A stretch of 44,963 nt of DNA from an uncultured Gammaproteobacteria bacterium (GTDB taxonomy: Bacteria > Pseudomonadota > Gammaproteobacteria > Pseudomonadales > Pseudohongiellaceae): positions 1 to 44,963 of the forward strand of contig CALEJT010000053.1 in assembly GCA_937898685.1 (NCBI GenBank), read 5' to 3'. The translations under genes and the position numbers were made by a program. The notes under the pieces were generated by a model. The model was not told the DNA's origin. It was given only the letters and a program-made list of their open reading frames with translations, and ran no database searches. Of this stretch, positions 41,380 through 44,963 are shown piece by piece. The stretch's first letter is position 1, and each line of letters starts with the position of its first letter.

Positions 41380-41919
41380 ATGAGCAGCAAGGAAAAGAAA
41401 CTCAACAAGACAAAACTGGCGACCCAGACGCGCAAGCCCGCCGTGGTTGGCGTCATCATGGGAAGCAGTTCAGACCAGCCCATCATGCAGGAAGCGGTGG
41501 ATGTACTGGAGAGCTTCGGCATCGTCGCCGAGATGAAGGTGGTCTCCGCGCACCGCACTCCGGAACAGATGGTGGACTACGCCAAGTCCGCTCGTGAACG
41601 CGGGCTCAAGGTGATCATCGCCGGTGCCGGCGGTGCCGCTCATCTGCCGGGCATGGTGGCTTCGCTCACCACTTTGCCGGTGATCGGAGTACCCATCAAA
41701 TCCACCAATTCCATCGACGGCTGGGACTCGGTGCTCTCCATTCTGCAGATGCCGGCCGGCATTCCCGTGGCCACCGTGGCACTCAACGGTGCCCGCAATG
41801 CCGGCATCCTGGCGGCCTCGATTTTGGGCGCCAGCAACGAGCGGGTGGCCAAGCGCCTGGCCGAATTCAAGGAAGAGTTGAAGGACAAGGTCAGGGAAAT
41901 GAACGAATTGATGACCTAA
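41380..41919 (+). CDS. purE: N5-carboxyaminoimidazole ribonucleotide mutase
   Basis: The product is a 179-residue class I PurE that converts N5-CAIR to CAIR, the step after PurK. GVIMGSSSDQPIMQEA and VVSAHRTPEQM form the substrate-binding site with its catalytic His, and AGAGGAAHLPGMVA is the octamer signature. The segment NSIDGWDSVLSILQMPAG and VALNGARNAGILAA again resembles Bacteroidota PurE more than E. coli PurE. A basic N-terminal extension of about 20 residues (SSKEKKLNKTKLATQTRK) precedes the domain. It is 16 bp after purK and surely co-transcribed. Confidence 0.95.
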   Translation: MSSKEKKLNKTKLATQTRKPAVVGVIMGSSSDQPIMQEAVDVLESFGIVAEMKVVSAHRTPEQMVDYAKSARERGLKVIIAGAGGAAHLPGMVASLTTLPVIGVPIKSTNSIDGWDSVLSILQMPAGIPVATVALNGARNAGILAASILGASNERVAKRLAEFKEELKDKVREMNELMT

Positions 41920-42017
41920 AGTGTGGAGTACGTCACAGACGGCTACGTATATCTCCAGTAGACGCCGATGCTTTTCCTGTGTATCTGTATAGGCTATAGC
42001 ACAAAAGGACTCGAAAC

Positions 42018-42540
42018 ATGGCAGACAACTGGGAGTGGGACTCCTCCGACGCGGACAGCGGCGTGACCCCCCGGATTTCGCCAGTTCAAGAGAGATGACG
42101 CCACACCTGCCGGTGAAAAGGGGCTGTGGGCCATCCTGGACAGCGTGGCGCGTCAGCCAGCCCGCCCCGAATTGCGTCGTGAGTCGGCAGAACCCACGCC
42201 GTTCCCCCCGGTTGCAGCTCCAGCGCCTACGCCGGAGCCTTCCTTCACGCAGGGTTTCCTGAATTCCATGGTGCCGCCGCCGATCCCGGCAACGAATCCG
42301 GTGGTACCGCCTGCACCTGCAGCGTAGGCTCCGGCACCTCAGGTGCCTCAGACTCAATGGGCACCGCCGCCTCCCGTGGCGCCCGCGCCGCCGCCTGCCG
42401 CATTCAATCCGTCGCCCGCGCCCACGCCTCAACCCGAACCCACGGGGTTCGGTCATCTGTTCAAGCGCCAGCGAGAAGACTCTGTAGCACCTCCCCAGGG
42501 TGGAACTCCTTTGAAGGCATTGTTCAGGCGCATTAGTTGA
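42018..42540 (+). pseudogene. Broken proline-rich gene at the head of the bcs cluster
   Basis: ATG 42018 with AAAGGAC upstream starts MADNWEWDSSDADSGVTP, but the frame stops at 42096-42098. If the C6 run at 42067-42072 had five Cs, the reading would continue GFRQFKRDDATPAGEKGLW and on through a proline/alanine-rich region. That frame then meets a TAG at 42325-42327 (context GCG TAG GCT, one change from CAG) and afterwards resumes with the same composition to a TGA at 42538-42540, ending TPLKALFRRIS. So one gene of about 173 codons appears broken twice. The position before bcsQ and the composition fit accessory proteins of the BcsO/BcsP kind, but I cannot assign it. Pseudogene or sequencing error at the homopolymer are both possible. 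Confidence 0.7.
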
Positions 42541-42542
42541 TC

Positions 42543-43349
42543 ATGAAATTTGTCTGTTTCGGTTCTCCCAAGGGGGGCGTGGGTAAGACCATGCTCACCG
42601 CCAACATCGCGTACGCCCTGCAGCGACTCGGCATGAACGTGGTGGTCATCGATTTCGACCCCCAGAATGCCTTGCGCCACCACTTCGGCATCAGTCTCGA
42701 AGATGGTCGTGGTTATGTGAGTTCCTGTCTGTCCACCGACGACTGGCGTCCCTTCCTGCGCGAAACGCGCAGCGGTGTGCGCCTGTTGGTGTACGGTGAT
42801 GCCACTCATGAGGAACGCCGGCGTTTCGACATGACGCTGGAACAGAATCCCAACTTCTTGGTGGAGCGTTTGCGCCCACTTTTGTTCGGCGAGCCCAATG
42901 CGGTCCTTCTGGCAGACATGCCGCCCGGACCGTCCCCCGCACTCGAGGCCTATTGCCGCCTCAACCCGCTCTGTGTGGCAGTACTTCTGGCCGACACCGC
43001 TTCGACCGCGCTTTTGCCAGCCATCGAGCGCGGCGAATTCTTCGGCCCCAATGCGATCGGTCGCACCTTCTACGTAGTCAACCAATACGACATCCGCAGT
43101 GCTCTCAATCGCGATGTTTCCGCTTTCCTGCGGGAGCGTCTCGGTGCTGCGCTCTTGGGCCTCGTCCATCGCGACGAAGCGGTCAAGGAAGCCCATGCCC
43201 GGCAGATTTCCGTGTTCCAGCACGCCTATGCCTCGGCGGCAGTGGAAGACCTGACCAATATCGCGAGAAACATTCAACGTCTGCTCAGCGTGGGCGACGG
43301 CATCGAAGAACAGCAGCAAGCGCCATTCTTTTCTTCGCCTCATTGGTAG
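42543..43349 (+). CDS. bcsQ: Cellulose biosynthesis protein BcsQ (MinD/ParA-like ATPase)
   Basis: The product is a 268-residue deviant-Walker ATPase. KGGVGKT is at residues 10-16, FDPQNALRHHFG follows as the switch region, and DMPPGPSP is the Walker B-like segment. BcsQ helps place and activate the cellulose synthase complex at the cell pole and works with BcsA/B and the c-di-GMP-binding BcsE. The start at ATG 42543 lies just after the TGA of the preceding broken gene, with no separate ribosome-binding site, suggesting translational coupling; an in-frame TTG at 42537 overlaps that stop and is less likely. bcsA begins 60 bp downstream. Confidence 0.9.
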   Translation: MKFVCFGSPKGGVGKTMLTANIAYALQRLGMNVVVIDFDPQNALRHHFGISLEDGRGYVSSCLSTDDWRPFLRETRSGVRLLVYGDATHEERRRFDMTLEQNPNFLVERLRPLLFGEPNAVLLADMPPGPSPALEAYCRLNPLCVAVLLADTASTALLPAIERGEFFGPNAIGRTFYVVNQYDIRSALNRDVSAFLRERLGAALLGLVHRDEAVKEAHARQISVFQHAYASAAVEDLTNIARNIQRLLSVGDGIEEQQQAPFFSSPHW

Positions 43350-43409
43350 TAGTCGGCCCTGCGGCAGGGCGATGCCCGCAAGGGTGGTGTATCGGATGGT
43401 TGAGCAAAC

Positions 43410-44963
43410 ATGAACAGACTGATCGGCTGGCTGGTGACGACTATCGTGGTGCTGTGCTGCGCCGCGCTCGCTGCCGTCATCATCGCCACTCCCATGAGCG
43501 TGCGGAACCAACTCGTCTTCGGGTTCGTGACGATCGTGCTGCTCTTCATCGTCTCGCGCATGCGCGAGCACACGCCGCGGGCACGCATGGTGATGATCGT
43601 GCTGACGGTGATCAGCGCCACGCGCTACATGTATTGGCGCGTCACCGAGACCCTCGTGCTCGAGGGGTTCGTCTCTTCCTTCTTCAGTATCGGCCTGCTG
43701 GGGGCGGAACTTTATGCCTGGCTGGTGCTCGTGCTGAGTTTCTTTCAGTCGGCGCGTCCGCTCGAGCGCAAGATGGTGCCGTTGCCGGATGACGTCAGCC
43801 TGTGGCCGACGGTGGACGTCTACATCCCCACCTACAACGAAAGTCTCGACGTGGTGCGCGACACCGTGCTTGCCGCCACCAACCTCGACTACCCGCAGGA
43901 TAAGCTGAAGATCTATCTGCTCGACGATGGCCGCCGTCCGGAGTTCGGCGCCTTTGCCTCGGCAGTGGGCGTGGGTTACATCACGCGTAACGACAACAAG
44001 CACGCCAAGGCCGGTAACCTCAACAACGCGATGAAGCTCACCAATGGTGAACTCATCTGCGTATTCGACTGCGACCACATCACCACGCGCGCGTTCCTGC
44101 AAGCCACCGTCGGTGCCTTCCTCAAGGACCCGAACCTCGCACTGATCCAGACACCTCACCACTTCTATTCGCCCGACCCCTTCGAGCGCAACCTCGCCGG
44201 CAGTGAGGAAGTGCCGCACGAAGGTGCGCTGTTCTATGGTCCCGTTCAGAAGGGCAACGACTACTGGAACGCCACCTTCTTCTGTGGTTCCTGCGCGGTG
44301 ATCCGCCGCAAGGCGCTCGAGAGTACCGGTGGTTTCGCAGTCGAGACCGTCACCGAAGACGCACACACGGCATTGCGTCTGCAGCGCAAGGGCTGGAGCA
44401 CCGCCTATCTGGGCCTGCCGCTCGCGAGTGGTCTCGCCACGGAACGTCTGGCACTGCACATCATCCAGCGCGGCCGCTGGTGCCGTGGCATGACGCAGAT
44501 CCTGCGCGTGGACAACCCGCTCTTCGGGCCGGGACTGACCCTGCCGCAGCGGCTCTGTTATCTCAGTGCGATGCTGCACTTCCAGTTCCCCATCGCGCGT
44601 TTCGTGTTCCTGACGGCACCGCTGGCCTATCTGCTCTTCAGCCTGAACATCATCGAAGCCGCACCGCAGCAGGTGGCCGCCTACGTGCTGCCGCATCTCT
44701 TCTGCGTGGTCTACACCAACTCCAAACTGACGGGGAAATTCCGCTACACGTTCTGGAACGAAATCTATGAAACGGTGCTGACTTTCCACCTGCTCAAGCC
44801 TTCGCTTCTGACGCTGCTCGATCCCACCAAGGGCAAGTTCGACGTGACGCACAAGGGCGGCCTTCTGAAGGAGGGCTTCATCGATTTCCGTGTCATCCAG
44901 CCGCATCTCTTCTTCATCTTCCTACTCATCGCCGGCATGGTCTGGGGCACTATCCGTGTGCTC
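43410..44963 (+). CDS. bcsA: Cellulose synthase catalytic subunit (3' end beyond window)
   Basis: The frame is open for 518 codons to the last base, so roughly two thirds of the protein is visible; the C-terminal PilZ domain should lie outside. The N-terminus has transmembrane helices (residues 6-26, 37-50, 60-75 and near 90-110). The GT2 glycosyltransferase follows with DVYIPTYNE, LLDDG, the FDCDH (DxD) metal site, FFCGS, the TED base in VTEDAH, and the QRGRW chain-binding motif in the finger region. Further membrane helices follow after FPIARFVFL. The enzyme polymerises UDP-glucose to cellulose and secretes it when activated by c-di-GMP. ATG 43410 has no strong ribosome-binding site. It is part of the bcs cluster with bcsQ. 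Confidence 0.95.
   Translation, partial: MNRLIGWLVTTIVVLCCAALAAVIIATPMSVRNQLVFGFVTIVLLFIVSRMREHTPRARMVMIVLTVISATRYMYWRVTETLVLEGFVSSFFSIGLLGAELYAWLVLVLSFFQSARPLERKMVPLPDDVSLWPTVDVYIPTYNESLDVVRDTVLAATNLDYPQDKLKIYLLDDGRRPEFGAFASAVGVGYITRNDNKHAKAGNLNNAMKLTNGELICVFDCDHITTRAFLQATVGAFLKDPNLALIQTPHHFYSPDPFERNLAGSEEVPHEGALFYGPVQKGNDYWNATFFCGSCAVIRRKALESTGGFAVETVTEDAHTALRLQRKGWSTAYLGLPLASGLATERLALHIIQRGRWCRGMTQILRVDNPLFGPGLTLPQRLCYLSAMLHFQFPIARFVFLTAPLAYLLFSLNIIEAAPQQVAAYVLPHLFCVVYTNSKLTGKFRYTFWNEIYETVLTFHLLKPSLLTLLDPTKGKFDVTHKGGLLKEGFIDFRVIQPHLFFIFLLIAGMVWGTIRVL

Noticed and set aside
42145..42327. Two separate small proline-rich genes (42145-42327 and 42343-42540)
   Set aside because: They are in the same frame, separated only by one TAG, with the same composition, so they are better read as one broken gene.

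Overview
The window looks like chromosome from an environmental, aerobic Gammaproteobacterium of moderately high GC. Evidence for this is the mix of SrkA, SlyX, an EF-P-like EfpL carrying Arg33, a PiuC-type hydroxylase beside a catecholate-siderophore receptor, a pitrilysin-family lipoprotein and the start of a proteobacterial bcs cellulose operon. I cannot name the genus. No tRNA, rRNA, CRISPR array, insertion sequence or phage gene was recognised.

Layout. Positions 1-1519 hold the start of a small exported protein (minus strand, cut by the window edge) and divergent srkA. Positions 1620-18990 are the main accessory block: five tandem, same-strand paralogues of a TonB-dependent receptor of about 1010 residues. 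Each unit is complete in itself: a recognisable promoter (TTG-N16..18-TACGCT type), a 5' leader of about 300 nt with conserved blocks and hairpins whose stems covary between copies, a strong AAGGGGA ribosome-binding site, the receptor gene, and its own GC-rich terminator. Copies 4 and 5 share 543 bp and 176 bp tracts of perfect identity inside otherwise diverged genes, which points to recent gene conversion. The coding regions fall into two classes (copies 1-2 and 3-5), yet the leaders of copies 2 and 3 are the closest pair, so leader and receptor modules appear shuffled. The shared structured leader is the best candidate for an undescribed regulatory element here.

Positions 19080-25400 carry a pitrilysin-like lipoprotein peptidase, an EamA transporter, a renalase-like flavoprotein and a delta-9 desaturase with a coiled-coil tail. 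Positions 25767-30325 form a co-directional group: BlaI-type repressor, M56 membrane peptidase, catecholate siderophore receptor, PiuC and slyX, which suggests iron uptake possibly under BlaI/M56 control. Positions 30366-35272 hold a membrane-anchored cold-shock-domain protein, efpL, a secreted HNH nuclease and valS. Positions 35433-40151 run rightward: a 2-hydroxyacid dehydrogenase, a dienelactone-hydrolase-like enzyme, a TetR regulator that seems to begin at ATT behind a promoter with an embedded palindrome, a beta-propeller-like exported protein, and a RelA/SpoT synthetase-domain protein fused to TPRs. purK-purE follow (both read to me as Bacteroidota-like in sequence). The window ends in a bcs cluster: a proline-rich gene broken by a C6 frameshift and a TAG, then bcsQ, then bcsA cut by the right edge.

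All calls come from reading the sequence and from remembered family motifs; no database search or folding program was run.
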